DNA of 64,000 nucleotides from Gloeobacter morelensis MG652769 (GCF_021018745.1 NZ_CP063845.1:434001-498000), one strand, 5' to 3'. Counted from the stretch's first letter, positions 44,474 to 53,661 are shown. Translations and numbers: made by a program. Notes: generated by a model from the letters alone, not told the origin.

Positions 44474-45270
44474 TTGATCTGCACGTGCACCTTTTTCCGG
44501 GGATCGACGACGGCCCGAAGGATTGGGATACCGCCCTGGCCCTTGCCCGCAAAGCTTACGAAGGGGGCATCCGCACAGCGACGATCACCCCGCACCACAT
44601 GCCGGGCACCTACGAGAATACCGCCGAGCAGATCCAGAACTACGTGCGCGAGCTGCAGGCGGTTTACGAGCGCGAGGGTATCGGCATCGCGCTTTTGCCC
44701 GGTCAGGAAGCCTACCCCGAAGGCGATCTGCGCGAGCGCTACGAGCGGGGCGAACTGCAAACTCTGGCGGGTGGCTCCTATTTGTTAGTCGATCTCCCTC
44801 AGCAGGATTGCCCGTTTTACATGGAGCAGTTGCTCTTTTCGCTGCAGGCCAAGGGCATCCTGCCCATCCTCGCCCACCCTGAGCGCAACCGCACCCTGCG
44901 CCACCACCCTGAGCGCCTCGAAGAAATCATCCGCACCGGCGTGCGCGCGGTGATGAGCGCCGGCAGCATGCACGGCGCCTACGGCCCTTCCGCCCAGAAG
45001 GCTTCCCACGACTTTCTGCGCCGCGGCCTGATCCAGATAGTCGCCTCCGACGCCCACCACCCTGAGGGACCGGCTTTCTTCCCACTGCAGAACCGCCCGC
45101 TGGTCGAATCGCTCATCGGCCCGGACCGCGCCTGGGAAGTCATGGAGCGCAATCCCCAATGGGTGCTTGAATCGAAAGAAATTCCCGCTCCTCTCTACGA
45201 GCGCGAGTCGAGCGAGACCGCCAAGAAAAAAAGCGGCGGCTTCTGGTCGCGGCTGTTTGCGAGGGTCTAG
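44470..45270 (+). CDS. CpsB/CapC-type tyrosine-protein phosphatase (PHP domain)
   Basis: 266 aa, TTG start overlapping the TPR gene stop (TTGA). Mn-dependent PHP-fold phosphatase that dephosphorylates the tyrosine kinase of Wzx/Wzy-type capsule systems. Metal-ligand motifs: LIDLHVHLFPGIDDGP (DxHxH), ITPHHMPG, LLPGQEAYPE, ILAHPERN and IVASDAHHPEGP. The C-terminus is basic (KKKSGGFWSRLFARV). It belongs to the polysaccharide operon; its kinase partner must lie elsewhere. Confidence 0.9.
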   Translation: MIDLHVHLFPGIDDGPKDWDTALALARKAYEGGIRTATITPHHMPGTYENTAEQIQNYVRELQAVYEREGIGIALLPGQEAYPEGDLRERYERGELQTLAGGSYLLVDLPQQDCPFYMEQLLFSLQAKGILPILAHPERNRTLRHHPERLEEIIRTGVRAVMSAGSMHGAYGPSAQKASHDFLRRGLIQIVASDAHHPEGPAFFPLQNRPLVESLIGPDRAWEVMERNPQWVLESKEIPAPLYERESSETAKKKSGGFWSRLFARV

Positions 45271-45276
45271 TTCGTC

Positions 45277-45567
45277 ATGCGCCGCATCGATGCTGTCTAC
45301 ATCGGCCTGGGAGTACTCGCAGCGGGCGGTCTGCTGTACCTGCTACTGGGTCTGTTCGGGCTGTCGCGCATCGATGCCGGGTTGTGGTCGCAACTATTAT
45401 TGGTGGTGGGTCTGGTCGCCTGGGTTGGCTCCTACGTTTTTCGGGTCTTCGGCCGCAAGATGACCTTCAATACCCAGATGCGCGACTACAAAGAAGCCGT
45501 CCTCCAGAAGCGCCGCGAGGAGCAACAGTCCAGAACCCGGGGTGAACCGCCGAAGCCCGGTCGCTAG
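45277..45567 (+). CDS. DUF3007 family membrane protein
   Basis: 96 aa with two membrane helices (VYIGLGVLAAGGLLYLLLGLFG; LWSQLLLVVGLVAWVGSYVF) followed by KMTFNTQMRDYKEAVLQKRREE, the typical DUF3007 pattern of cyanobacteria and plastids. Function unknown. It starts 6 bases after the phosphatase gene; possibly co-transcribed but probably unrelated to polysaccharide export. Confidence 0.8.
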   Translation: MRRIDAVYIGLGVLAAGGLLYLLLGLFGLSRIDAGLWSQLLLVVGLVAWVGSYVFRVFGRKMTFNTQMRDYKEAVLQKRREEQQSRTRGEPPKPGR

Positions 45568-45572
45568 CGCAG

Positions 45573-47201
45573 GTGGAGCAGGTGCCGGTGAAATCCCGTT
45601 TGCGCCTCTGGTTGACCTGGCTGTGCTGCCTGCTCGCCCTTGGTGGGGGATCGCCGGGGATGGCGGCTCCGACGCTGGATTTGAGCGTCGGCCGAAGACT
45701 CGACGAATTTGACATCGAGCGCTATTTGGGAATCGAACTGCTCGACGCGCCCCAGCCGGGGGTGCAACCGGCCCGCTTTTTCGGCAGCCGCCTCGATCTG
45801 ACTGTAGAAGGTGGGCCGGTGCGCTCGGTGGAACCAGAACAGCTCAAGCGACTCACCGGGGCTGCGCCGCGCTTTATCGGCACTTCCCAGGTGCAGTGGC
45901 TCTTGCCCCCGGCGCGGATTGTGGCCGTGCGTGCCTCCCGCTCTGCCGAAGGCGAGCGGCTGGTGGTCGAACTCGATAGACCGGCTTTTTACGAAATGAT
46001 CCCCGCCGGGTCCGGGCTGCAGTTGATTGTGCAGGCCGCGCCACCGCCGCAGACGATCGCCGCAGATGGAGTGCAGATCACAGCAGGGCCGGAGCAGACC
46101 ATCGTCGCCGCTGCTGGGCTGCCGAACGCTTATCCTGTGCTCACCACCCTCGGCGCACCCGACCGTATTGTGCTCGATTGGCGTACTGCAGGCCGCTTCG
46201 AGCGCGCTCGGGCCTGGGGTGTGGGCCTGGTCTATCGTGAGGTGCGTCTGGTTTGGGAGGGGCTCCCTCAGCAATTGCACCTGCTGGAATTTGACCCGGC
46301 CCGCGTGCGCCTCGCTCTGCTGCGTCCCCCCTCCCTAGGCGAGCTGGCCCCCCTCAGCGCTCTGGGAAGGAGCCAGGGTGCCTGGGGAGCAGTCAACGGC
46401 AGCTTTTTCAACCGCAACACCCACGAAGCGCTCGGAGCGCTGCGAAGCGACGGGCAGTGGTGGACCGGCGCTGTGGCGGGATTGCCGCCCCGTGGAGCGG
46501 TGAGTTGGCAGGATGGACGGATGGATTTCGATCGACTCAACTGGTCCGCCGCCATCCGCCTGGGCGCTCCAACCCTTCCGGTTGGGGCACTGAACGGTAC
46601 GGCGGCGGGTACAGGTCTCTCGGTATTCACTCCCGACTGGGGATCGCTCTGCCTGGCCCGCGCCGGCGAGACGGTGGCCATTGCCCGTGCCGGCCGCCTC
46701 GAAAGTGTCGTCGAACCGGTGACGGATCAAGTCGTCTCGCTGCCGCCGGACGGTTTGGTGCTGGTGGCCCGCTCCGAACCTTTGCGCACCGCGCTGCGGG
46801 CTGTAGCCGCCGGGACGCCGGTTGTCCTGGATGTTCAACCGTCCGGATCCGGTTCGATTTTGGGAGCGGGACCGCTTCTGGTCCAAAACGGTAAACTCGT
46901 CCTCGACGCGCAAGGGGAGCGCTTCCGGCCGGATGTGCGCGCCCCCGGTGTCGCGCGCACAGCCATTGCCCGGCGCGGCTCGCGGGGTATGCTGGCTGTC
47001 GCTGCCCGCAGCGGCTGGGCTGCCGGTCTGTCGCTCGAATCGTGGGGCAACTTGCTTCTCCAGCAGTTTCAAGCTGACGATGCACTCAATCTCGACGGCG
47101 GCGGTTCAAGCGGTTTCTATCTGGGCGGCCACCTGCGCGATCGCCTGGAAGGCTCCTTCGAGCGGCCCGTCCACCATGGTCTGGGTCTGTGGCTCAAATA
47201 A
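45573..47201 (+). CDS. phosphodiester glycosidase (NAGPA-like) family protein
   Basis: 542 aa exported protein (GTG start; signal LRLWLTWLCCLLALGGGSPGMAAP). The N-terminal half resembles an AMIN-like beta domain (VVAVRASRSAEGERLVVELDRPAFYEM). The C-terminal half matches the NAGPA / exopolysaccharide phosphodiester glycosidase domain: GAVNGSFFNRNTHEALG, RAPGVARTAIARRG and DALNLDGGGSSGFYLGG. Predicted to act on sugar phosphodiesters in the cell envelope, in line with the polysaccharide cluster upstream. Confidence 0.84.
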   Translation: MEQVPVKSRLRLWLTWLCCLLALGGGSPGMAAPTLDLSVGRRLDEFDIERYLGIELLDAPQPGVQPARFFGSRLDLTVEGGPVRSVEPEQLKRLTGAAPRFIGTSQVQWLLPPARIVAVRASRSAEGERLVVELDRPAFYEMIPAGSGLQLIVQAAPPPQTIAADGVQITAGPEQTIVAAAGLPNAYPVLTTLGAPDRIVLDWRTAGRFERARAWGVGLVYREVRLVWEGLPQQLHLLEFDPARVRLALLRPPSLGELAPLSALGRSQGAWGAVNGSFFNRNTHEALGALRSDGQWWTGAVAGLPPRGAVSWQDGRMDFDRLNWSAAIRLGAPTLPVGALNGTAAGTGLSVFTPDWGSLCLARAGETVAIARAGRLESVVEPVTDQVVSLPPDGLVLVARSEPLRTALRAVAAGTPVVLDVQPSGSGSILGAGPLLVQNGKLVLDAQGERFRPDVRAPGVARTAIARRGSRGMLAVAARSGWAAGLSLESWGNLLLQQFQADDALNLDGGGSSGFYLGGHLRDRLEGSFERPVHHGLGLWLK

Positions 47202-47490
47202 GCACTCTGCCTTGCGCTTGACTTGCACCGATGCACTCTCCTACCGGGGGCGTAGAACCTGAGAGGGATCTTGAAGCCGACCGCTCCAAACTCCCTCCAA
47301 ACTCCCAATGAATGGGGGAGCTTCAATGCAATGGATATGTTCATCTGGAGAAGAGCCCGTTCGAACCAGTGGTTCGATTAACCGCTTTCCTCCTGTCGCC
47401 GTTGCCCGCGTGTGGGGCGCCTTGAGGTAGACCGTGCCCATGCATGGCGGAAGAACATTCGGGACGCATGGCATTCAACACCAAAGAGCA

Positions 47491-48054
47491 ATGGTACCCA
47501 CACTGCAAGCAAGAACGACGGCTGCAAAGCCAATTCCAACCGATATCAATACCCGCTTTTTACCGCGTGCAGCACCGCGACGCGCCCATCCTTCGCGAAG
47601 GGCTGTTGTGCGATCCTCAGCTTCGGATAGCAACCGCTGTCTGCGCCGTTTACTCGACGATTTCAGTCGACAGGGCTGGCGATGCGCGCTCATCGAAGGT
47701 TCTGTTTACACCGATTCTCTACTTTCGCGGATAGGACCGGCGCCGACGCTGCGGCTGCTGCGTCGCTTGCTGAAAGTCGACAGCGTCGGCGCCGGGCTGC
47801 TGGAGCTGGAGGTGTTACTTTCAGGCCAACAGTTTGACCTGGTCATTTTGCACGAACTGCCCTGTTCCCTGGCTCGGGTGCGCGCCCATCTTGCCCAGAC
47901 TCCCGGTTCCGGTAGGGTGCTCTGGATTCGACAAAATGAAGCCGTTTTGCTCGACGAGGAGCAGACCCGACCTTCGCTGTGGACGATACTTGCGGAGCGC
48001 TGCGGTCCCAAGCTCGAGAAATGGTTAAAATTTCTGGACCGTTGGGGAGCTTGA
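47491..48054 (+). CDS. hypothetical protein
   Basis: 187 aa if started at 47491. The first ~60 residues have poor protein character; from about 47640 the frame looks coding (RRLLDDFSRQGWRCALIEGSVYTDSLL, LELEVLLSGQQFDLVILHELPCSLARVRAHL, GRVLWIRQNEAVLLDEEQTRPSLWTIL). No family is recognised. The 290-base region before it (47202-47490) contains no gene or RNA that I can support. Confidence 0.42.
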   Translation: MVPTLQARTTAAKPIPTDINTRFLPRAAPRRAHPSRRAVVRSSASDSNRCLRRLLDDFSRQGWRCALIEGSVYTDSLLSRIGPAPTLRLLRRLLKVDSVGAGLLELEVLLSGQQFDLVILHELPCSLARVRAHLAQTPGSGRVLWIRQNEAVLLDEEQTRPSLWTILAERCGPKLEKWLKFLDRWGA

Positions 48055-48173
48055 ATGCCATTCTTATCTCCTCGAAATCACCTTCCAGAAGTCGATAGAA
48101 ATCTCCACCTAAAGAGGCAAGGCGCAGTGCAGCCCGTCTGTGAAGATAAATGGCAGCAAAGCCTGGAGGAAAC

Positions 48174-48401
48174 ATGACCGAAGAGTTCAAAGTTGGGGAT
48201 CGGGTGGAGTGGCATAGCTCCGGCGGCAAATCTGTTGGAAAGATCAAGAAAAAGTTGATTGATCCCATAGAAATCAAAGGTCACAAGGTAGCGGCTTCCA
48301 AAGAGAATCCTCAATTTCTTGTCGTCAGCGAAAAAACCGGCGAAGAGGCTGCCCACAAGCCTGAGTCCCTTAAAAAAGTAAGCGAGAAATCCAAGTCATG
48401 A
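48174..48401 (+). CDS. DUF2945 (TUDOR-like) small protein
   Basis: 75 aa from the ATG at 48174, preceded by a perfect GGAGG. The pattern MTEEFKVGDRVEWHSSGGKSVGKIKKKL and SKENPQFLVVSEKTGEEAAHKPESLKKV fits the hypervirulence-associated TUDOR/DUF2945 family. It overlaps the next gene by four bases (ATGA), a translationally coupled pair. Confidence 0.82.
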   Translation: MTEEFKVGDRVEWHSSGGKSVGKIKKKLIDPIEIKGHKVAASKENPQFLVVSEKTGEEAAHKPESLKKVSEKSKS

Positions 48402-48730
48402 CCACTGACCAAAAGACCATCGTTGCCGACTTTCAGCAAGTCGTGAACATGTCGTCCAAGGAAATTGAGCGCTGGCTCGCCACCAAGGAATCGCAGTCCG
48501 TCGGTCAAAAGCAAGACGAAAACGAATCGATCGGCCATCAATCAGGCAAGAAGATCATTCAAATTCTCGATAAGAAAACATCCGATTACACCGACGATGA
48601 TATGCAACACATGCAGCGCGTGGTGAGCTACGTGCGGCGTCACAGCGCTCAAAAGCCCGAAGGAGACATCGAGCACAGCCGCTGGCGCTACTCGCTGATG
48701 AACTGGGGCCATGACCCGCTCAACTCCTGA
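48398..48730 (+). CDS. DUF3140 family protein
   Basis: 110 aa. Motifs are IERWLATKESQSVGQKQDENESIGHQSGKKIIQIL, YTDDDMQHMQRVVSYVRRHSAQKP and WRYSLMNWGHDPL, the hallmark of DUF3140. The function is unknown; the pairing with DUF2945 is a recurrent gene neighbourhood as I recall, which suggests they act together. Confidence 0.85.
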   Translation: MTTDQKTIVADFQQVVNMSSKEIERWLATKESQSVGQKQDENESIGHQSGKKIIQILDKKTSDYTDDDMQHMQRVVSYVRRHSAQKPEGDIEHSRWRYSLMNWGHDPLNS

Positions 48731-48733
48731 GCG

Positions 48734-49324
48734 TCAACTTGCCAACCGCCTGGCAAGGGCACCGGCGATCGCCTGCTGGTTTTCAAGGGTCTCCAAATTG
48801 CGCTCGGCATAAGCCCGGACATCGGCATCGGCGGCCTGCGCGGAGGCCGCACGGTACTCGCGCAGCCCCTCTGTCTGGTTGGAGTAGGCCAGCTTCAGGT
48901 ACTCCCGATCGAAGCGCTCCCCGGACCAGACGCTCATGCGGTCCAGCAGCGACCGCAGTTTGCTTTGGGAACGGGTCGAAAGATCTTTGCGGGTCGAAGG
49001 CACCGTCAGGTTTTTCTCAGCCGCGAGCAACTGCAGTTCTTTGTCGTTGCGCTCGTGCCCGGCGATCACTTCGCTCGCGTACTGTCGGACGGTCGGGTTT
49101 TTGGAGCGCCTGAGGGCCACTTCCGCCAGCGCGAGTTCGCGTACCCCGAATTCGGCCATCGAGGCGAGCAGCCGGGCGTCCACCTGCGAATCAGCCGGGT
49201 TGATCGTGGTGGTCTCGGTGCGCTGAATAGTCGTTTGCTCCACCTGGGCACCGACTGGCCAAACCGGTGCGATCGCGGCTACAAGAGCGGTGGTGAGTGC
49301 AATCCTGGTCAGGAATGGTTGCAT
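48734..49324 (-). CDS. DUF4142 exported protein
   Basis: 196 aa with a signal peptide (MQPFLTRIALTTALVAAIAPVWPVGAQ). The mature part is helical and ferritin-like, with DARLLASMAEFGVRELALAEVALRRSKNPTVRQYASEVIAGHERNDKEL, the DUF4142 signature with two HExxN/D-type positions. Possibly a periplasmic stress protein; no direct evidence. It converges on the DUF3140 gene with a 3-base gap. Confidence 0.82.
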   Translation of the reverse strand: MQPFLTRIALTTALVAAIAPVWPVGAQVEQTTIQRTETTTINPADSQVDARLLASMAEFGVRELALAEVALRRSKNPTVRQYASEVIAGHERNDKELQLLAAEKNLTVPSTRKDLSTRSQSKLRSLLDRMSVWSGERFDREYLKLAYSNQTEGLREYRAASAQAADADVRAYAERNLETLENQQAIAGALARRLAS

Positions 49325-49451
49325 TTTTGCCTCCAGGTCGCAGACATCTATTTACTTTCATTGTGACCTTCGTTATACCTGCCAACCTCTTTCCCAGGGA
49401 GGGCTTCTGCGCCAAACGAACGGGTTCAAGGCAACCGCATAGGCAGGGATT

Positions 49452-49619
49452 ATGGCTGCCGAAGGCTTGGAGAACGGCTCGCCGTCGGCGAAGCTGGAGG
49501 AAAGGTGCTCAGCCAAACGCGAGATGCGCCCCAACCGACACCAGCGAGCGCACTTCGACGCCCAGGCGCAGGCCGACCGCCTCGGACGCGAGCGGCAGAG
49601 CGCCGCCTTCCATCAGTAA
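49452..49619 (+). CDS. possible small basic protein
   Basis: 55 aa open frame (MAAEGLENGSPSAKLEERCSAKREMRPNRHQRAHFD...) in the otherwise empty 290-base gap 49325-49612, overlapping the end of the converging methyltransferase gene. Upstream GGCAGGGA could be a ribosome-binding site. Low support; no family recognised. Confidence 0.22.
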   Translation: MAAEGLENGSPSAKLEERCSAKREMRPNRHQRAHFDAQAQADRLGRERQSAAFHQ

Positions 49620-50737
49620 AGCTCGTAGAGCAAAAGGGTGCACGCCAGCGATCCGTTGAACACCGGCAGGCGGCGCGAAGGGCGCAGGCCGATCTGCTTG
49701 GCCAGTTCGCGGTTGCCGGTTAGAATGCCCGCTTGCCAGCCTTTGAATCGCTGTTTGAATACATCACCAAGGCTGGAATAGAGTTCGCCCAACGCCGATG
49801 CCTCCCCGAGGCGCTCGCCGTAGGGCGGGTTGCAGAGGATCACACCCCGGTCGCTCGGCGCTTCGAGGTGGGCGAGTTCGGTGGCGCTCCAGGCGACGAG
49901 TTTTTCGACCCCGCAGCGACGGGCGTTCTCCCTGGCCAGTTGCAGCACCTCCACATCGCTGTCGCTGCCTGCTATCGGTGCAGGCAATTGGGTGCGCTGC
50001 ATGGACTTCGCCTCGGCACGCAGGCGTTCCCACAGCGGTTGGTCAAAGTCCGGCCAGCCCTCGAAGCCGAAGCGGTCGCGAAACAAGCCGGGCGCGATGG
50101 CGAGCGCTTTGGTGGCCGCTTCGAGCGGCAGCGTCCCCGAACCGCAGAGCGGATCGACAAACGCCTGGGCGGGATCCCAGCCGACAAGCTCGATAAGGGC
50201 CGCGGCCAGGGTTTCTTTGAGGGGCGCTGCCCCCATCGCCGGGCGGTAGCCCCGCCGGTGCAGGCTCTCGCCGGAACTGTCGAGACTGAGCACGGCGCGA
50301 TCGTTGTCGATGTGGATGTTCAGCCGCACGTCGGGTCGGTGGGCATCGACGCTCGATCGCCTGCCCGTGCGGTCGCGCTGCTGATCGACGATCGCGTTTT
50401 TGACTTGCAGGGCGGTGAAGTGGGTATGGTTGAGCCGGGCATTGCCGCCGGTGGCATCGACCGCGAGCGTCGCCTCCATCGGCACGTAGCGCTGCCAGTC
50501 GATTTTTTGGACGGCCCGGTAGAGTCGCTCGCGGTCCGGTGCCGCAAATTCGGCGATGGGCACCAGCACCCGAAAGATCGTGCGCGCCCAGAGGTTGACC
50601 CGATACAGCAGCGCTCGATCCCCCCAGAACTGCACTCCGGCAAAGGCCGCTTCCACCCGTTCGGCCCCGAGTCGCTCCAGTTCGGCGGCGGCGACCGCTT
50701 CGAGGCCGCGGGCGACGGTGGCAAAGTAGCGCTCCAC
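49613..50737 (-). CDS. THUMP-domain class I RNA methyltransferase
   Basis: 374 aa protein resembling the RlmL N-terminal unit/YpsC family, which methylates 23S rRNA guanine. It has a THUMP region at the N-terminus (residues ~40-150), the SAM-binding FVDPLCGSGTLPLEAA, GSDSDVEVLQLARENARRCGV and catalytic NPPYGERLGE. The RlmK half of E. coli RlmL is absent. It is co-directional with and 5 bases after the RF-1-like gene, so probably one operon concerned with ribosome function. Confidence 0.87.
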   Translation of the reverse strand: MERYFATVARGLEAVAAAELERLGAERVEAAFAGVQFWGDRALLYRVNLWARTIFRVLVPIAEFAAPDRERLYRAVQKIDWQRYVPMEATLAVDATGGNARLNHTHFTALQVKNAIVDQQRDRTGRRSSVDAHRPDVRLNIHIDNDRAVLSLDSSGESLHRRGYRPAMGAAPLKETLAAALIELVGWDPAQAFVDPLCGSGTLPLEAATKALAIAPGLFRDRFGFEGWPDFDQPLWERLRAEAKSMQRTQLPAPIAGSDSDVEVLQLARENARRCGVEKLVAWSATELAHLEAPSDRGVILCNPPYGERLGEASALGELYSSLGDVFKQRFKGWQAGILTGNRELAKQIGLRPSRRLPVFNGSLACTLLLYELY

Positions 50738-50742
50738 GGCGT

Positions 50743-51120
50743 CTATTCGGCCAGATCGCGGCCGGAGCGGGCGCGCTTGACGGCGGAGCGGCGTTTTTTC
50801 GCTTCGAGGTCGCGCAATTTGGCCGCCCGGGGTTTGCGGGTCGGTTTGCGCGGAGCCCGAACCCGCTGCAGATCGGCGAGCCTGGCGGCCATGCGCTCAA
50901 AGGCCACTTCCCGGTTCTGGTGCTGCGAGCGCCGCTCGGTGGCGGTGACCACGACGCCGCTCGGGCGGTGGGTCAGCCGCACGCCGCTTTCGGTCTTGTT
51001 GCGATGCTGCCCGCCGGGTCCGCTGGCAATCACAAATTCCAGAGCACAGTCGCGCTCCAGCGCCTCCCGGTCGAGGGGATAGGCGGGCAAATCGCGCTGG
51101 TGATTGCGAATCAGTTCCAT
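50743..51120 (-). CDS. RF-1 domain protein, ArfB/PrfH-like
   Basis: 125 aa with the release-factor GGQ motif in IASGPGGQHRNKTESGVRLTHRPSGVVVTATERRSQHQN and a long basic tail (RKPTRKPRAAKLRDLEAKKRRSAVKRARSG) like that of ArfB, which inserts into the mRNA channel of stalled ribosomes. No codon-recognition domain is present. Likely peptidyl-tRNA hydrolase in ribosome rescue; whether it is ArfB proper or a related paralogue is undecided. Confidence 0.85.
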   Translation of the reverse strand: MELIRNHQRDLPAYPLDREALERDCALEFVIASGPGGQHRNKTESGVRLTHRPSGVVVTATERRSQHQNREVAFERMAARLADLQRVRAPRKPTRKPRAAKLRDLEAKKRRSAVKRARSGRDLAE

Positions 51121-51157
51121 GCTTCCAGGCTAGCAGGAACGTCCGGAGGATGGGCTG

Positions 51158-52333
51158 CTAAGCGATGCTGCCGCGCTTGCGCGCTTCTTTGCGCGAGACG
51201 CGCACGTCGCTGAGGCCGGCTTTGAGCAAAGCGGCTTCGAGCATCGCAAAAAAGCGCGCCCGGTCGCCCCCCTGCACCACCGCCCGGTTGTGGGCCTCAG
51301 CTAGCGCCACCGGATAGCCAAAACCCTTCTCGACTTGAGCCAGGCACGCTCCCAGCACCCGCTCGCGCAACTCGGCGTCGAGGGCCACCCAGGCGGGCAT
51401 CTCGACGCGGGCAATCTCCGAGCCGACGTGCAGATAACAAAAGTGGACGCGGTGCGGTCCGTAGTGCTCAAGAATGCGGGAGGTACTCGCCCAGAGGCCC
51501 GAGCGCTCGCCGGGAGCGAGCAATTTGTCGAAAAGCCGCCGGTCGCTCAGGCCGTGGAGAATACCGCAGGGGGCGCCCCGGCCGGTGTTGCCGGTGCAGT
51601 GGCGGTCGCAGTCGGGGTCGGGGTGGGGGCACAGTTGCAGGCGCAAAAAATTCATCGCATCGCCCGAGCGCGACGAACTGATGTAGCCCGCCACCGGGAT
51701 GCGCCGTTCGCGCAGCCGCTCCCAGGCAGCCAGCATCGGTTCGAGAATCGCCTGCTGGTGTTTGGTGGAAACCTGCTCCAGTTGCCAGTAGATGAGCGAG
51801 CCGTCCACCAGCGCCACAGCAGGACGTTCGCCCGCGCCACAGTCGAGGGCCACATCGGCGAGCACTTCCATCTCGGCTCTGGAGCGGCGCAGGGCAAGCG
51901 ACTCCTCGGTGTTGAGTCCCCAGGGGCCGTACAGATCCTCTTCGCGGTAGAACACCTCCGGCTGCGAATCGAGCAAAGGCCGCTCGCCGGTGCCGTAGTG
52001 CAGGCAGACTTTGCCGACGTTGATCAGCGAGCAGTAGGCAATCTCGTGGTGGCTGGGGGCAATCTGCGAGCCGTCGGTGGCAATCACCGTGTGCACAGGC
52101 GGCACCGGGACAACCGGATGGTTCTCACCGAGCGCTTCGACCGGCTCGCCCACCAAAAACGTGATTTTGGGGCGTACCTCGGCGGTGCGGGCAATCACCG
52201 CCTGCTGGTTCTGCCGGACCCAGCCGAGCACGCGGTCGGCTTCTTCGAGGCGGCGCGAGGCGCGCTGCGCTTCCTCGGCGAGCTGGCGGCTCACCCCCTG
52301 CATCTGGCGTGCAATCTTCAGAAAGTCCAGCAT
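51158..52333 (-). CDS. nurA: NurA-domain nuclease
   Basis: 391 aa from the ATG at 52333 (MLDFLKIARQMQGVSRQLAEEAQRASRRLEEADRVL). NurA 5'-3' nuclease domain: VIATDGSQIAPSHHEIAYCSLINVG with the first catalytic Asp, and AVALVDGSLIYWQLE with the second. A Cys/His cluster (CPHPDPDCDRHCTGNTGRGAPC) in the middle may bind zinc. In archaea NurA works with HerA in DNA end resection; no HerA gene is seen in the window. Confidence 0.85.
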   Translation of the reverse strand: MLDFLKIARQMQGVSRQLAEEAQRASRRLEEADRVLGWVRQNQQAVIARTAEVRPKITFLVGEPVEALGENHPVVPVPPVHTVIATDGSQIAPSHHEIAYCSLINVGKVCLHYGTGERPLLDSQPEVFYREEDLYGPWGLNTEESLALRRSRAEMEVLADVALDCGAGERPAVALVDGSLIYWQLEQVSTKHQQAILEPMLAAWERLRERRIPVAGYISSSRSGDAMNFLRLQLCPHPDPDCDRHCTGNTGRGAPCGILHGLSDRRLFDKLLAPGERSGLWASTSRILEHYGPHRVHFCYLHVGSEIARVEMPAWVALDAELRERVLGACLAQVEKGFGYPVALAEAHNRAVVQGGDRARFFAMLEAALLKAGLSDVRVSRKEARKRGSIA

Positions 52334-52488
52334 GGCGCTCAAAATATGGCAATTGTGGACAGTTGTTATCCGTAAGCTACCGCCTTCGGCCCCCAAACGC
52401 AAGCACCGGAGCGCTTTTCGTGCCCGATCCGGCCGCGCCGCCCGCCGGTGTGGGTACGATAAATGTGAATCGTCGGCAGCACCGCGTT

Positions 52489-53661
52489 ATGTCTACCGCC
52501 AAACTCACCTGCGAATGGGTCGATTCGCTCCAGTCGATCGACCCGCGCGAATGGAACACCCTGGTGGGCGACGGCTCGCCGTTTCTGGAGTGGGAGTGGC
52601 TAAGAAGCATGGAACTCGCGGGCTGCGTCTCGCCGAGCGAAGGCTGGCAGCCGGTCCATCTGCTGGCCCGGCGCGGCAGCCATCTGGTGGGAGCGGCACC
52701 GCTCTATCTCAAAGGCCACAGCTACGGCGAATTCGTCTTCGACCACGCCTGGGCGGAGGCGGCCGGACGCCTGGGCCTGCGCTATTACCCGAAGCTGATG
52801 GGGGTGACGCCTTTTACCCCGGCCACGGGCTACCGCTTCTTGATGCACCCGGGCGAGGAGCCGGGCGCGCTGATGACCGGCATGACCCAGGCCATCGACA
52901 CCTTCGCGCGCAACAACCGCATCCTGAGTGCGAGCTTTTTGTACGTCGCCCCGCGCGAGCGCGAACGCTTCCAGGCCCAGGACTGCCTGGAGCGCATCAC
53001 CCACAATTACCAGTGGGTCAACGGCGGCTACCGCGACTTCGACGAGTACTTGCAGCGCTTCAACGCCAACCAGCGCCGCAACATCCGCCGCGAGCGCGCC
53101 GCACTGGAGCGAGAAGGGTTGACTTTTACCACCTACACCGGTGACAGCATCCGGGCGGATCTCTTTGGGCTGATGTACCGGCTCTACGACGACACCTGCA
53201 GCAAATTCATGTGGAGCAGCAAGTACCTCAACCGGCGCTTTTTTCAGCTCATCGCCGAGTGCTTCGCCCACCGCACGGTCTTTATCGCCGCCCACAAGCA
53301 AGCAGACATCCTCGCCATGTCCTTCAACATCCGCAAGGGCAACCATCTCTACGGCCGCTACTGGGGCTGCACCGAGGAGGTCAAGTTTCTGCACTTCAGC
53401 ACCTGCTATTACCAGCCGGTGGAAGCGGCTATCGAGATGGGCCTCAAAGTCTTCGATCCGGGGGCGGGCGGGCAGTTCAAAATGCGCCGCGGTTTTGCCG
53501 CCACCCCCAACTACAGCCTGCACCGCATCTACCATCCACGCTTTCGGCAAATCCTCGAAGAGCACCTCAAACAGGCCAACCGCGCCACCCTCGAAGGCAT
53601 CGACGACCTCAACAACGACCTGCCGATGAAGGAACTGCCCGAGTCGGCCATCCAGATCTAA
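52489..53661 (+). CDS. FemAB/DUF482-type N-acyltransferase
   Basis: 390 aa from the ATG at 52489. Pattern of the peptidogalycan-biosynthesis/DUF482 GNAT-like family: FLEWEWLRSMELAGCVSPSEGWQPVHLLARRGSHLVGAAPLYLKGHSYGEFVFDHAWA, NANQRRNIRRERAALEREGLTF and FDPGAGGQFKMRRGFAATPNYSLHRIYHP. Predicted to transfer an acyl or aminoacyl group in the envelope; the substrate is unknown. Divergent from nurA with a TACGAT-type -10 about 30 bases upstream. Confidence 0.85.
   Translation: MSTAKLTCEWVDSLQSIDPREWNTLVGDGSPFLEWEWLRSMELAGCVSPSEGWQPVHLLARRGSHLVGAAPLYLKGHSYGEFVFDHAWAEAAGRLGLRYYPKLMGVTPFTPATGYRFLMHPGEEPGALMTGMTQAIDTFARNNRILSASFLYVAPRERERFQAQDCLERITHNYQWVNGGYRDFDEYLQRFNANQRRNIRRERAALEREGLTFTTYTGDSIRADLFGLMYRLYDDTCSKFMWSSKYLNRRFFQLIAECFAHRTVFIAAHKQADILAMSFNIRKGNHLYGRYWGCTEEVKFLHFSTCYYQPVEAAIEMGLKVFDPGAGGQFKMRRGFAATPNYSLHRIYHPRFRQILEEHLKQANRATLEGIDDLNNDLPMKELPESAIQI

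Noticed and set aside
47340-47380. tRNA-like GTTCGAACC segment
   Set aside because: No acceptor or anticodon stem can be built around it.
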